Origin: JAGRCP01 sp942490705
GTDB lineage: Bacteria; Chloroflexota; Anaerolineae; Caldilineales; Caldilineaceae
Assembly (NCBI GenBank): GCA_942490705.1
Contig: CALNXY010000013.1
Location: 434,001-498,000, forward strand
DNA: 64,000 bases
Direction: 5' to 3'
The position numbers were made by a program, and so were the translations under genes. How positions within the stretch are numbered: the stretch's first letter is position 1; each line of letters begins with the position of its first letter. Of the stretch, positions 41,805-52,086 are shown piece by piece. The notes below the pieces were generated by a model. That model saw only the letters and a list, made by a program, of their open reading frames with translations, searched no databases and was not told where the DNA came from.

Positions 41805-44241
41805 TCCACGGTGGATGAAGGTCCTACGCGACCTCTGGTACAACAAAACGCGCACGATTCTGGTCGTGTCATCGATTGCTGTTGGCGTCTTTGCCGTGGG
41901 GACTGTGCAACATCTTCAGTCTTCGTTGGGCAACGAGCTACAGAGCATCAACCAGGAGACGAGCGCGGCCCATGCTACGATCTTTGCGCCGGGCATGGAT
42001 CAGGCCATGCTCGATGCGGTGGGACGCACGCCGGGCGTGGCTGAAGTCGCGACCCGCAGCAGCATCGGTCTTAAGGTTGAGCTAGAGCCGGGCGTTTGGG
42101 AAACCTTCAACGCTACTGCAATTGAAGACTTCACCGACCAGCGCATCGACAAAATTCTGCCCATCACCCAATCTGAGAAGCATCCCGAGTTTGGCGCCGA
42201 GCAGACCCGCTGGCCGCAAGAGACGGAGATCTTGCTCGAGAATAGCGGTTTGGACGCCAACAATGTGTTGCCGGAAGATCTGCGCAATGGCGATGCGATT
42301 CGTGTCGAGACACCAGATGGCCGTATCCGTGAGTTAACCGTCACCGGCATCGCCTACGATGCCAACGCTTTCCCCGCGCCCTTTGTGGGCGCTGCCAGCG
42401 GCTACGTGGACCGCCAGACGTTCGAGCAGTTGGGTGGATCTGCCACGTTCAACCAGGCGTCAATCCGGGTTGAAGGCACGCCGGAACAATTGATGGACAA
42501 GGAGTATATCCAGGCAATTGCCGATGATGCGGCGGCGAAGATCGAACGAGGCGGCTATGAGGTCGCACGCATCAACGTGCCCGAGCCGGGCCAGGTCGGT
42601 CTGCAGAATCTGTTTGATTCGCTGGCGCTCTTGCTGACGCCGCTCGGCCTGCTCGCACTCTTCCTGAGCGGCTTCTTGGTCATCAACACGATTTCGGCGC
42701 TCATGTCGCAGCAAACGCGTCAGATTGGCGTCATGAAGTCGATTGGCGCCACGCGCCGACAGATTGTCTTCATGTATCTCAGTGCGGTGCTCTCCTACAG
42801 TATCGTCGCGCTGATGGTTGCCATTCCGCTTACGGTGCTGGTAGCCAGTGGGCTGGGGCGCTCTGTGGGTAGTTTCCTTAACTTGACCCTGCCGCGCTTC
42901 TCGCTGCCGACGAATGTTCTGGTCACCCAGGCGGCGATCGGCATCTTGACGCCGCTGCTGGCCGCGCTTTGGCCAGTACTGCGCGGCACGTCGGTAACGG
43001 TGCGCGAGGCGATTTCCGACTATGGCGTAGGCGATGGCGGCTCGACGCGGTTGAGCGACCTGCTCCTCCGCATTCGCGGTCTGTCGCAGCCGGTTCAGCT
43101 TTCACTGCGCAATACGTTCCGCCGACGCGCACGACTGGTCCTTACGTTGATTACGCTAATTTTGGGCGGCATGATCTTTATGACTGTCGGCAGCGTGCGC
43201 CTGTCGCTGACCAATCTGATCGAGCAGGGCATTTCCTATAATCAGTTTGATATCTCGATTGATTTTGAACGCTCCTATCGCACGGCCAAGCTCGAAGAGA
43301 TCTTGATGGGCGTGCCGGGGGTTACGGAGGTAGAGGTTTGGACCACCGATTCGGCCACGCCTGTACGTACAGACGGTACCGAAGGCGACACAATTAGCCT
43401 GACCGCTCTGCCCGCTGAAAGCAACATGGTCGATCCGACGTTGAGCGCCGGACGCTGGCTTTTGCCCGACGATGAGAACGCCATCGTTGTCAGCCAGAAG
43501 GTGCTGGGCAGCGAACCCGACCTGCAAGTGGGCGATGAACTGGTATTGGATATCGACGGTCGCGAACAAGCGTGGACAGTGGTCGGCATCGCCCAGGTGC
43601 TGAGTGGACCGCCCAACGTGATCCCGGCCTTCGTCAATTACCCGTATTACAGCCGCTACACGCGCAGTGTCGGCCAGGGTGAGAGTGCACAGATCCTGGT
43701 CAGCCAGAACGATCCGGAGAATGTCAACGCCATGGTTGATACCATCCAGGCTACGTTGGATGCAGAGGGGCTGCAGGTCGCTTCGGTCTTCACGATTGAG
43801 CGCCTGCGTCGCATCACTGGCGGCTTCTTTGATGTGATTATCTTCCTGCTCCTGGCTATGGGCATCCTGATTGCCACGGTCGGCGCGCTGGGTCTTATGG
43901 GTACCATGAGCACCAACGTGCTCGAGCGCACGCGTGAGATCGGCGTCATGCGCTCGATCGGCGCTTCGGATGGCGCGGTACAGCGCATCGTCATCATTGA
44001 AGGTGTGATTATCGGCCTGATTAGCTGGGTGATTGGTGGCGCATTAGCCTTTCCGACCGGTGCGGCGTTGAGCAGTGCCGTAGGCGTCGTGCTCTTTGAA
44101 ACGCCCTTACCCTACACCTTTGCCCCTTCTGGCGTGATCACGTGGCTTGTGGTGGTCACAGTACTGGCCGGCGTTGCCAGCTTCTTGCCGGCTTGGAACG
44201 CGTCTCGGCTGACGGTGCGTGAGGTATTGGCCTATGAATGA
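41797..44241 (+). CDS. ABC transporter permease (MacB/FtsX-like, duplicated FtsX domain)
   Basis: The 814-residue protein has an N-terminal membrane helix (TRTILVVSSIAVGVFAVG), a periplasmic MacB-type domain, a first FtsX three-helix set (LLTPLGLLALFLSGFLVINTISALM...QIGVMKSIGATRRQI), then a second helix, periplasmic domain and FtsX set (VIIFLLLAMGILIATVGALGLMGT...REIGVMRSIGASDGAVQ). The REIGVMRSIGA motif couples to the ATPase. The tail ends WNASRLTVREVLAYE. The GTG start at 41797 has GGGAGG upstream and overlaps the ATPase gene; translational coupling is likely. Confidence 0.9.
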   Translation: MLDPRWMKVLRDLWYNKTRTILVVSSIAVGVFAVGTVQHLQSSLGNELQSINQETSAAHATIFAPGMDQAMLDAVGRTPGVAEVATRSSIGLKVELEPGVWETFNATAIEDFTDQRIDKILPITQSEKHPEFGAEQTRWPQETEILLENSGLDANNVLPEDLRNGDAIRVETPDGRIRELTVTGIAYDANAFPAPFVGAASGYVDRQTFEQLGGSATFNQASIRVEGTPEQLMDKEYIQAIADDAAAKIERGGYEVARINVPEPGQVGLQNLFDSLALLLTPLGLLALFLSGFLVINTISALMSQQTRQIGVMKSIGATRRQIVFMYLSAVLSYSIVALMVAIPLTVLVASGLGRSVGSFLNLTLPRFSLPTNVLVTQAAIGILTPLLAALWPVLRGTSVTVREAISDYGVGDGGSTRLSDLLLRIRGLSQPVQLSLRNTFRRRARLVLTLITLILGGMIFMTVGSVRLSLTNLIEQGISYNQFDISIDFERSYRTAKLEEILMGVPGVTEVEVWTTDSATPVRTDGTEGDTISLTALPAESNMVDPTLSAGRWLLPDDENAIVVSQKVLGSEPDLQVGDELVLDIDGREQAWTVVGIAQVLSGPPNVIPAFVNYPYYSRYTRSVGQGESAQILVSQNDPENVNAMVDTIQATLDAEGLQVASVFTIERLRRITGGFFDVIIFLLLAMGILIATVGALGLMGTMSTNVLERTREIGVMRSIGASDGAVQRIVIIEGVIIGLISWVIGGALAFPTGAALSSAVGVVLFETPLPYTFAPSGVITWLVVVTVLAGVASFLPAWNASRLTVREVLAYE

Positions 44242-44250
44242 TCCCGTGGA

Positions 44251-44709
44251 TTAGCCGGAAATGCGCTGGATGGCGCCGGCCGCTTTGGGATCGAAGCCGA
44301 TGGGCCAACGGGTGTTGTCAGTGTAGGTTGCCCGTGTCAGTACAGCGTTTGTCAGATTGGCGCGTGAGAGGTCGGCATTGGTTAAACGGGCGCCGGTGAG
44401 ATCAGCGTCCTGAAGATTGGCTTGCTTCAAATCTGCAAAGGAGAGGTCGGCGCCCAGTAAGCTGGCCCTGCTCAAATCCGAGCGAAAAAGATGCGCCTGC
44501 GTAAGGTCGGCCTGGTTCAGATTGACGCCAGTGAGATTGGCCACGTCCAGGACAATTTCGCGCAGCGTTGCCCCGGCTAGATTGGCGCCGTGCAGATCAA
44601 ATTTGAACAGCCCCAAGCCCGACAGATCCTGACCGCTCAGATCGGGCGTCATGTTTCTTGCACGTGCCTGGTTAACCAGTTCGCGCACTTGTGATTCATC
44701 GAGGTTCAT
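44251..44709 (-). CDS. Pentapeptide-repeat protein
   Basis: The 152-residue protein has a short helical start, then about 18 consecutive pentapeptide repeats of the form A(D/N)LxxADL (for example ADLTQAHLFRSDLSRASLLGADL), expected to fold as a right-handed quadrilateral beta-helix about 20 A wide. Some members of the family mimic DNA and bind gyrase; here no function can be assigned. It lies convergent to the ABC permease gene, nine bases after its stop. Confidence 0.92.
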   Translation of the reverse strand: MNLDESQVRELVNQARARNMTPDLSGQDLSGLGLFKFDLHGANLAGATLREIVLDVANLTGVNLNQADLTQAHLFRSDLSRASLLGADLSFADLKQANLQDADLTGARLTNADLSRANLTNAVLTRATYTDNTRWPIGFDPKAAGAIQRISG

Positions 44710-44831
44710 GGTTTGAATGTGAGAGTAGACCTTCTACACGCATTTCGGGATTCAGCCGGCGCCCTTTTGCCATCAAATCGGGCCCGGCTGAATCTCGGAA
44801 TGCGCATTGCCTGTCAATTGTCTTTTCGGCG

Positions 44832-45458
44832 CTATTTATCGTAGTGGCGTTCAATCTTTAGATCTGGTAACGCCTCTACCGCAGCCTTGTTCAACTTAAG
44901 CTTCACGCTCTCGCCATCGCCGCGGTCGATTTGATCGACTGGCACGGCGATTTCGCGTTTGTGCCACATGTGACCCTGCTGCAGCACAATGTGGGTAATG
45001 TGGCCGGTTGCTGGATCGATCACAAACTCGCCCACTTCGCCGATGGCGCCGTCTGTGGCGAATACCTTTACGCCGCGATGAACAGCCAGTTCACCGGCCG
45101 GAACCGCTTCATACTGTTCTGCCACCGACCCGCCGCTGCTCTCGGTGGCATAGGGCGACATATACTCGCCGCTCTGCAACTCCGCATAGTCGGGATGGGG
45201 GCGATCAACGTAGCGCGTCTTGACGAACGACTCCATGGCTTGCAACTCTTTAATCGTGCATCCGAGATTGATGTCGTCATGGGTGGCCGACTGGACCATG
45301 CCCACCGGTACGAGCCATTCAAACGCGTCCAGATGATGGCGCTGTCGCACCACAACGTGAGTCATGGAGCGCTGGACCGGGTCGACGACCAGGGCAACGA
45401 CCGAGCCGGCCTTTCCGTCTGTACAATGCACGGTTGCGCCGATACGAATTTCTTCCAT
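44832..45458 (-). CDS. Protein with two PRC-barrel domains
   Basis: The 208-residue protein has two barrel-like repeats. Repeat one starts IRIGATVHCTDGKAGSVVALVVDPVQRSMTHVVV; repeat two starts VHRGVKVFATDGAIGEVGEFVIDPATGHITHIVL, followed by WHKREIAVPVDQI. The pattern V-x(3)-DG-x-x-G-x-V-x-x-x-V-x-DP-x(3)-x-x-THxVV is diagnostic for PRC-barrel proteins, which occur in RNA processing (RimM) and photosynthetic reaction-centre H subunits. The role here is unknown; it is possibly a stress-related protein. The gene is preceded by a 358-bp gap and transcribed away from it. Confidence 0.88.
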   Translation of the reverse strand: MEEIRIGATVHCTDGKAGSVVALVVDPVQRSMTHVVVRQRHHLDAFEWLVPVGMVQSATHDDINLGCTIKELQAMESFVKTRYVDRPHPDYAELQSGEYMSPYATESSGGSVAEQYEAVPAGELAVHRGVKVFATDGAIGEVGEFVIDPATGHITHIVLQQGHMWHKREIAVPVDQIDRGDGESVKLKLNKAAVEALPDLKIERHYDK

Positions 45459-45816
45459 GGTATCTGCCTAGCCTTCTGTTTTCAACAGGACGAGACGCAC
45501 GGTCTCTTCATCCAGGGTTGACATGGGAGTTGCTCCTAGCATGAGTGGATTGGCTACTTCGTGACAAGAATGGGGCCATCATAGCATATTTTGGAAGGCG
45601 ATGCATTCTCCGTAGAATTGGGGGTGCACGCACGAGTTGTAAATGAGTTCCGTATCCAAAGGGCGAAACGGCTTTGCATCAGAGAGAATTCTGCCTTCAG
45701 CCCCGTCGTTTTCCAGAGGTACTAACAACTCGTGCGTGCATCCAGAATTGGTGAATTGGTGGACTTCATAGTCGAGCAGCTCGGGCCATGGCGGGCATAC
45801 CGGGATTTCCCTGTCA
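45459..45816. other. Intergenic region with long inverted repeat
   Basis: This 358-bp gap contains a 26-bp imperfect inverted repeat (22 of 26 matching), 45615-45640 against 45725-45750, with a core of 16 matching bases. An 88-codon minus-strand ORF across it has no support. See findings. Confidence 0.6.
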
Positions 45817-48800
45817 CTAGCCGAATTCTGCGAGCAGTTGATCATAGGTAAGGCTCGTTCTTGGCAGTGGCTCCAACTCCAACTCGTCGGCTAAGTGAGT
45901 CTTTAGCAAGTCAAACTGGGCGATAAGTTGGCGTCGGTCACCCGCCGCTGCATGGCAGCGCATAACGAGAATGTGGGCGGCTTCATGCAGTGGCTCGTGG
46001 GCCAGGGCCCGGCGGGCATGGCCCAGTGCCGATTCAACGTCGCCCAGCGCCAGCTGACCGGATGCCAATGCTTCCAACGCCTCAAGAAAGGCATTGCTCA
46101 ACCGTCGCCGTTCACTGTTGGCCCAGTCGTAGTAGCGTAGATTGGCCAGATATTCTCCGTCATACAGTCCAACGGCTTCCTGGAGCCATGTGCAGCGCAC
46201 CTCAGCGTCAGGTGCGGTCCAGGCCTTGCTCAAGGCCTGCTCGAAGCGATCGGCGTCGACCTCGAAGCAATTCGGATCCAGCCAATACTCTCCGCCTTTC
46301 ACCAAGACCAGTTTGCTCTTGTCTTCCGGGGTACGCAAGACCTGGCGTAGTCGATAAAGTGCGGTATGGAACGCCGTCTTGCCTGGCGATTCCCGGTTCG
46401 GCCAAAGCGCTTCCAGCGCCATCTCCAGCGACAGACGCTGGCGCCGACTGTGGGCGAGGTAGGCCAGGAGGTCGCGCGCCTTGACGGATGCCCAGACATC
46501 TTGGGCCAAGCAGACGCCATCCACGATGACTTCGAAGTCGCCCAGAGTGCGCAGTAAGATTCGCTTTGTGATCTTCTGTGCAACGGCTTGTACGGTCTCT
46601 AATTCCGCCGGCGCATCCAGTTTCTGTAGCACGGCGGATATGAACGCGCTCTTTTCCCCATCCTCCGCCAGTGCACGGCAGACCGCAGCCGCCCGCGCAC
46701 CCTGATCGAGATAGAGCTGAATGGCCCCGATAGGCTCCAATGACTCAAATGAGCGCCTGGCATGCCAGAGCGCAGTCTTATTATCTGCCCGACCAAGGGC
46801 TAGGTAGGCCAGGCCAAAGTCGATCATGGCGAGAAGAATGCGAAAGCGACGCCGCTCGGCTTCCGGGCGCAGCGACGAAAAGATCGCATCGGCTTCCTCG
46901 ACACGCCCCTGTGCGATCGCAATATCAGCCAGCACGCTACGACAAAAGATCATTTCATAATGATAGGTCTCGCCGCCCTGAATCCACAGCGCGGTCTCCG
47001 CAACCTGGCGCGCTTCCTCCAGACGATTCTGTGCGCTGAGATTGGATGCCAAATAGCCGGTGGCAATCATCTGTGCATAGGTGTCGACGCCGGATGCGCG
47101 GGCAACGTCGATAGATTGGCGCAGCGTCGCCTCACCCAATTGCAGATCACCATGTTTGCTGAGCACTGCGCCGAGCGACGCCAGCGCACGCGGTCGCCAG
47201 TCGGCCAGATCCAGCTCCTCAACAATGCGATTGGCTTGACGCGCGTACCGCAAAGCAGTCTCGGTGTCGCCCCAGTAGGCGAAGGGCGTGGCCATCGTTA
47301 AGTATGCACTGGCAGCGGCCGGTGACAAATCGTCGTTGAGTACTTGTAGCGCTTCTTCGCAAAAGCGCACGGTCGCTCCGGGGTCGCCGTGCCACCAGCA
47401 AATGTGGCCCAACCGGCGTAGAAGCTGAGCATGCATGCCGGGGCTTAGGCTTGGTCCGGCTTGGCGTGCGGCAACCAGCGCTTCTTCTGCCAGCGCTCGC
47501 CCCACATCCATGTCCGCCTGAAAGCCGGCGCTGCGTGCCTGGACCATGAGCGCATGGGCTCGTAGCGCGTGATCTCCGGGCTCGGTACATGTGAGGGCTT
47601 CGTTCGCTAGTTCCTGGGCCCGTGCGTGATTGCCCTGAACCTGCGCCACGACGGCCAGTTGCGTAAGCGCACGGCAGATGCCATGGTTGTCTTCAGCTGT
47701 GGCAAAACGAAGACGTGCTTCTTCAAAACGCGTGACGGCAGGCGCCAGTTGACCTTGACGCAACCGGGCCACACCGTCTGCGAGCAAAAGATCGGGGTAG
47801 TCGTTGAGTACGGCCGGCGGGATATCTGCCAGAGAACGCTGCAAAACCGCCGTACGTCCCCGGTCTATGTACTCCGGCGCGATCAGGGTGAGCATGAGAC
47901 ATGCGCCATCAAAATCCCTGGCCGCGATATGGTGGCCCAACGCCACCTCCCATTCAGCCTGTGCTTCATAGTAGCGGGCCGCGCGCTGGTTAAGCTCTCG
48001 GTGTTCTGCAGCCCCCCGACGCGTTAGACGGGCAAGTAGGAATTCGCGGAAGAGATGGTGATAGCGATACCAGGCGCGCGCTTCATCAAGACTGACGATG
48101 AAGAGATTGGCCTGTTCCAGCTCTTCGAGGATGGACTGGCTCCCCGTTGTTTCCAGCACGGCATCACAGACCGCGGCATCCATCTGGGTTAAGACGGCTG
48201 TGTAGAGCAGGAACTGCTGAAGCGCGGGCGTCTGGCGACGAAAGACTTCATCAGCCAGGTACTCGAAGATATGGCGCTGCGCGCCGGTCAGCCCATGCAA
48301 AAATGAGCGGGCGTCGGACAGGTTGCGTCCGGCCAGCGATGAACGTGCAATTTGCAGGGCGGCGGCCCAGCCTTCGGTACGGGCTTGGAGCAGTGCAATG
48401 CTAGCGTTGTCGAGGACAGGCAGGTCGGGTGAATGGGCCAGCCATGTCGCCAATTCAGCGCTGGAGAATCGCAGATCACCGGCGCGCAATTCGCTGATCT
48501 GACCATGCGCGCGCAACCGCGCCAGCGCCAGCGGCGGATCGACCCGCGACGAGAGAATGATACGCAAATTTGGGGGGCCCTGCTCGATCAAGCGATTGAC
48601 CAGCGCATGAACCGCGGGATTGCCGATCAGATGATAGTCTTCGAGAATAAGCGTCCAATCACTCTTGCAGAAGTCGGCCATCTCGTTGATAAAGAGGGCA
48701 AGCACGCGTTCGGGTGCTACGGTGGAGGCTGTTTCGGCGTTGTCCAACAGCGCCAGTGCGGCGCTTTCAGGCAATTCTTCGCCAAAGTTGATCACGCTCT

Positions 48801-49068
48801 GCCGGCTGGCTTGAATCAAGCAGGAAAGAAAGATCGCGGGATCGCCATCCGCCAGGCCGAGTTGGATCCAGGCGCAAGGCTGTTGGCTAAGTTCCACAAA
48901 CTCAGCCAGCAACATGGTCTTGCCGTAACCGGGGGGCGCTGACAGCAAGACCAAGCGGCCTTGGGCCAGCGCTTCGCCAATGCGCGTCACGAGATGACGC
49001 CGGTCCAGATGGTCGGTCTTGCGTCGTGGAACGAGAAATTTGGTACGCAGGAGATGGGTGGCTGGCAT
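45817..49068 (-). CDS. STAND-type transcriptional regulator with C-terminal BTAD domain
   Basis: The 1083-residue protein begins with the MalT-like N-terminal motif (LLRTKFLVPRR, HLVTRIGEAL), Walker A SAPPGYGKT near residues 43-51, and WTLILEDYHLI as Walker B. A tetratricopeptide-like helical region follows (about 400-790). The C-terminal third has a winged-helix OmpR-like domain (ILLRTLGDFEVIVDGV, ALWPNRESPGKTAFHTALYRLRQVLR), then a bacterial transcriptional activation domain. This is the MalT/SARP-like architecture of Chloroflexota regulators. It is divergent from the dipeptide ABC operon, so it may control it. No strong ribosome site precedes ATG 49068. Confidence 0.88.
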   Translation of the reverse strand: MPATHLLRTKFLVPRRKTDHLDRRHLVTRIGEALAQGRLVLLSAPPGYGKTMLLAEFVELSQQPCAWIQLGLADGDPAIFLSCLIQASRQSVINFGEELPESAALALLDNAETASTVAPERVLALFINEMADFCKSDWTLILEDYHLIGNPAVHALVNRLIEQGPPNLRIILSSRVDPPLALARLRAHGQISELRAGDLRFSSAELATWLAHSPDLPVLDNASIALLQARTEGWAAALQIARSSLAGRNLSDARSFLHGLTGAQRHIFEYLADEVFRRQTPALQQFLLYTAVLTQMDAAVCDAVLETTGSQSILEELEQANLFIVSLDEARAWYRYHHLFREFLLARLTRRGAAEHRELNQRAARYYEAQAEWEVALGHHIAARDFDGACLMLTLIAPEYIDRGRTAVLQRSLADIPPAVLNDYPDLLLADGVARLRQGQLAPAVTRFEEARLRFATAEDNHGICRALTQLAVVAQVQGNHARAQELANEALTCTEPGDHALRAHALMVQARSAGFQADMDVGRALAEEALVAARQAGPSLSPGMHAQLLRRLGHICWWHGDPGATVRFCEEALQVLNDDLSPAAASAYLTMATPFAYWGDTETALRYARQANRIVEELDLADWRPRALASLGAVLSKHGDLQLGEATLRQSIDVARASGVDTYAQMIATGYLASNLSAQNRLEEARQVAETALWIQGGETYHYEMIFCRSVLADIAIAQGRVEEADAIFSSLRPEAERRRFRILLAMIDFGLAYLALGRADNKTALWHARRSFESLEPIGAIQLYLDQGARAAAVCRALAEDGEKSAFISAVLQKLDAPAELETVQAVAQKITKRILLRTLGDFEVIVDGVCLAQDVWASVKARDLLAYLAHSRRQRLSLEMALEALWPNRESPGKTAFHTALYRLRQVLRTPEDKSKLVLVKGGEYWLDPNCFEVDADRFEQALSKAWTAPDAEVRCTWLQEAVGLYDGEYLANLRYYDWANSERRRLSNAFLEALEALASGQLALGDVESALGHARRALAHEPLHEAAHILVMRCHAAAGDRRQLIAQFDLLKTHLADELELEPLPRTSLTYDQLLAEFG

Positions 49069-49217
49069 AAATTGCCTACGATAGACTGCTGATCAGTCGA
49101 ACCTACCGGACGGATCACCTGCCAGCGTCATGCTAACAGAACGACCCAATTTCACTCTGGATTATCCTCCAGATTGACCCTGTTGCCAAAATTTCGCGAA
49201 AATTTACCTGTATACTA

Positions 49218-49231
49218 CAGAATGCATTCTG
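49218..49231. promoter_or_regulatory. 14-bp palindrome in the divergent control region
   Basis: CAGAATGCATTCTG is a perfect palindrome, and its half-site TGCATTCT recurs 13 bases on (49236-49243). A -10-like TATACT lies just upstream (49211-49216). It is a plausible operator between the regulator and the ABC operon. Confidence 0.5.
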
Positions 49232-49354
49232 CGACTGCATTCTTACGCGCTTGCAGTCATTCGTCGGTAACGGCCGCGGCGACACGCTTTGACACCGCCA
49301 GCCCGGGGTCGATTCGGCGATCTTAACCCAGTTCACCATTGCAAGGAGAAGAAG

Positions 49355-50956
49355 ATGATACTGAAACGTCTTGCGTTGCTGTTGATCGTACTCTTGATGG
49401 CGGCTTGCGCCGCGCCCGCGACGCCGGCCGCCGCGCCGGGCACCGAAGCTGACCCGGTAGACGATAGCGGGCCCAACGTCTTGACCGTGGCCTCCACCGC
49501 CAATTTGACCACATGGGACCCGATCAAATCGTTCTCCACGGAGGCCCTCTATCTGGCCAATCTTTATGAGCCCCTCCTGCGTGTGAACCCGCCCGACGCA
49601 GCGGAGAAATTTGAGCCCGTTCTGGCCGAAAGCTGGCAAGCGAGCGACGATGGCTTGACCTGGACCTTCTCCCTGCGCCCCGATGTGACCTTTCATGACG
49701 GCGAGCCGTTGACGGCTGAGGCCGTCAAAATGTCCATCGACACGGCCAAAGAACGGGCCGGCGCATCGTTTATCTGGGCCCCACTAGAGAGCGTTGAGGT
49801 CGTCGATGATCTAACCGTTCAATTCAACCTGAGCTACGCTGCCCCGCTTGATCTCATCGCCGCGTCTCTCTATGGCGCCTGGATCGTTAGCCCAGCCGCA
49901 CTGGAGGCCGCCGCCGCCGATGATGCTTACTTCGAGAGCGGTCTGGAAGCAGGAACTGGCCCCTATATGTTGGAAAGCTATACCCCCGATCAGGAAGTGC
50001 TGCTCACACGCTTTGACGATTACTGGGGCGGTTGGGAAGACGGTCAGTATGATAAGGTGCTGACGCTGATCGTGCCTGAGGCTGTCCAGCAGCAGCAGAT
50101 GCTGGAAGGGGGCGAAGTCGACCTTGCCCTGCGCATTCCAGCTGAAAATGTCGATAGTTTTGAGGACCGCGACGGTTATACGGTCATGCGCGAACCAGCT
50201 TTTTTCAACTATCTTGGCTTCCTCAACACCCTGCGCCCACCGCTGGATAACCCGACCGTGCGTCAGGCGATCTCCTATGCCATGCCGTACCAGGATATCA
50301 TCGATGTGGCGACCTTTGGGCAGGCAACTCAGGCGCGCGGCCCTGTTCCTGCCGGTGTCTGGCCCTATTCGGAAAATGTCGCCCAATACAACCACGATCC
50401 TGAGAAGGCCAAAGAGTTGCTGGCCGAGGCAGGCGTTGCCGAAGGCGACTTGAGCCTCCGCCTGACGTATGCGGCTGAGAATCCTACGGAGGAGCGCTTT
50501 GCTCCCCTGATCAAGGACGCCTTGGCCGATGTTGGCATCGAGGTGGAAATCGAGCCGATCCTCTTTAGCCAACAGTGGGAAGAGGCCAAGAACGATCCGG
50601 CCAATGCCCAGGATATTTTCCTGCTGCTCTATTGGCCAACCTACAGTGATGCCGGTACTGACAACCTCTGGTCCATGTTCCATTCAAGCGAAGCCCCCTT
50701 CTTCAACTTGAGCTATTGGAACAATGAAGAGTTTGACAACCTCATCGATGAGGCTGCCGCGTTAACCGTCACCGACCCTGAGCAATCTCTGGCCCTCTAC
50801 GAAGATGCCCAGAATCTGCTCGTGGAAGAGTCGCCCGGCCTCTTCTTTTTCGACACGCAAGCGGTCTATGTCGTGCCGGATCATGTCGAAGGATTTGATT
50901 ACAACCTGAATTACCCATTTGCGAATTTCTTCTACGACATGCGTTCGGCGCAATAG
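49355..50956 (+). CDS. Dipeptide/nickel-type ABC transporter substrate-binding lipoprotein
   Basis: The 533-residue protein has a lipoprotein signal (LLLIVLLMAAC, lipobox MAAC) and the family 5 solute-binding fold: TWDPIKSFSTEALYLANLYEPLLRV, FHDGEPLTAEAVKMSID and AGTGPYMLESY. The family binds peptides, but also nickel, sugars and amides. AAGGAG precedes ATG 49355. Four genes for the rest of the importer follow closely, and the operon ends in an amidohydrolase, so the ligand could be an amide or nitrile-like compound; that is inference from context. Confidence 0.92.
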   Translation: MILKRLALLLIVLLMAACAAPATPAAAPGTEADPVDDSGPNVLTVASTANLTTWDPIKSFSTEALYLANLYEPLLRVNPPDAAEKFEPVLAESWQASDDGLTWTFSLRPDVTFHDGEPLTAEAVKMSIDTAKERAGASFIWAPLESVEVVDDLTVQFNLSYAAPLDLIAASLYGAWIVSPAALEAAAADDAYFESGLEAGTGPYMLESYTPDQEVLLTRFDDYWGGWEDGQYDKVLTLIVPEAVQQQQMLEGGEVDLALRIPAENVDSFEDRDGYTVMREPAFFNYLGFLNTLRPPLDNPTVRQAISYAMPYQDIIDVATFGQATQARGPVPAGVWPYSENVAQYNHDPEKAKELLAEAGVAEGDLSLRLTYAAENPTEERFAPLIKDALADVGIEVEIEPILFSQQWEEAKNDPANAQDIFLLLYWPTYSDAGTDNLWSMFHSSEAPFFNLSYWNNEEFDNLIDEAAALTVTDPEQSLALYEDAQNLLVEESPGLFFFDTQAVYVVPDHVEGFDYNLNYPFANFFYDMRSAQ

Positions 50957-51041
50957 CAGCATCAGGTGCATGCCGTGATGCGCAACCAGTCTTGCCCTAG
51001 TGCTTGACCGGCTGCGCATCACGCTTCACTATCCTTCAATC

Positions 51042-52061
51042 ATGCCGCAACTCGAATTCATCATCCGCCGCGTGGGTGCATCGCTCTTTGTGCTCGTTGG
51101 CGTTTCGATTATCACCTTTATGTTGGCGCGCGTCGTGCCCTCGAACCCAGCCGCGCTCTATATTGGACCGCGGGCGCGGCCGGCCGACATCGAGCGCGTG
51201 ACCAAGGAACTAGGATTGGATCAGCCACTGCCGGTTCAATACATCCGCTACATGGAGGATGTGCTGCGCGGGGATCTGGGCGATTCCATTGCTACCAAAC
51301 GGCCCGTTACCCAAGAGATCAGCAGTCGCCTTCCCGCAACCCTGGAACTGCTGCTGGCGGGCATGATTATTGCGGTGGCCGTGGGCATTCCGCTGGGGGT
51401 GATCAGCGCACATCGCCAGGGGACGATGGTCGACTTCTTTGTGCGTCTGATCTCCATCGTCGGTGTCTCGATCCCGGCTTTTGGACTGGGTCTGCTCTTG
51501 CAGATCCTCTTTTTTCGCACACTGGACATTTTCCCGCTCTCTGGTCGCTTTAGTAACGACCTGCGCTTTACGGATCCCATCACGGATGTGACCGGTTTCT
51601 ATCTCATCGATACGCTTGTGACGGGCAACCTTACCGCGTTTCAGGATACCCTCTGGCATCTGATTCTGCCGGCTATCACGCTCGCTGCATATCCGCTCGG
51701 ACTGGTCGCACGCATGACTCGGGGCACGATGCTTGAGGTCATGGAGCAGGACTATATTCGCACTTCACGCGCCTATGGCATCAAGGAGCGAATTGTTGTC
51801 TACCGCTATGCGCTCAAAAATGCATTGGGGCCGACGCTGACCATCATCGGCTTGACCTTTGCGTTTGCCCTGACCGGCACCTTTTTTGTCGAAATTATCT
51901 TCAACTGGCCCGGCATGGGACTCTTTACCGTGCGTTCGCTGCTCAACCTGGACTATCCGGCCATCATGGGGATTACGCTCTTTGGCGCAGTCGGCTACGT
52001 GTTGATCAACCTGGTTGTTGATCTCCTCCAGGCCTGGATCGATCCGAGGGTCACGCTGTGA
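51042..52061 (+). CDS. ABC transporter permease (DppB type)
   Basis: This 339-residue permease starts IRRVGASLFVLVGVSIITFMLARVVPSNPA and has the binding-protein-dependent transport motif EQDYIRTSRAYGIKERIVVYRYALKNALGP. About six helices are visible. The start is uncertain: ATG 51042 is followed by the conserved region, GTG 51000 would add fourteen residues, and neither has a good ribosome site. It pairs with DppC, encoded 25 bases downstream. Confidence 0.9.
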   Translation: MPQLEFIIRRVGASLFVLVGVSIITFMLARVVPSNPAALYIGPRARPADIERVTKELGLDQPLPVQYIRYMEDVLRGDLGDSIATKRPVTQEISSRLPATLELLLAGMIIAVAVGIPLGVISAHRQGTMVDFFVRLISIVGVSIPAFGLGLLLQILFFRTLDIFPLSGRFSNDLRFTDPITDVTGFYLIDTLVTGNLTAFQDTLWHLILPAITLAAYPLGLVARMTRGTMLEVMEQDYIRTSRAYGIKERIVVYRYALKNALGPTLTIIGLTFAFALTGTFFVEIIFNWPGMGLFTVRSLLNLDYPAIMGITLFGAVGYVLINLVVDLLQAWIDPRVTL

Positions 52062-52086
52062 TGAGAAAGATGAGAGGTGAGCGCCG

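Noticed and set aside
45579..45845. 88-codon minus-strand ORF downstream of the STAND regulator
   Set aside because: It starts inside the regulator gene, spans the inverted repeat and has no ribosome site or recognisable family.
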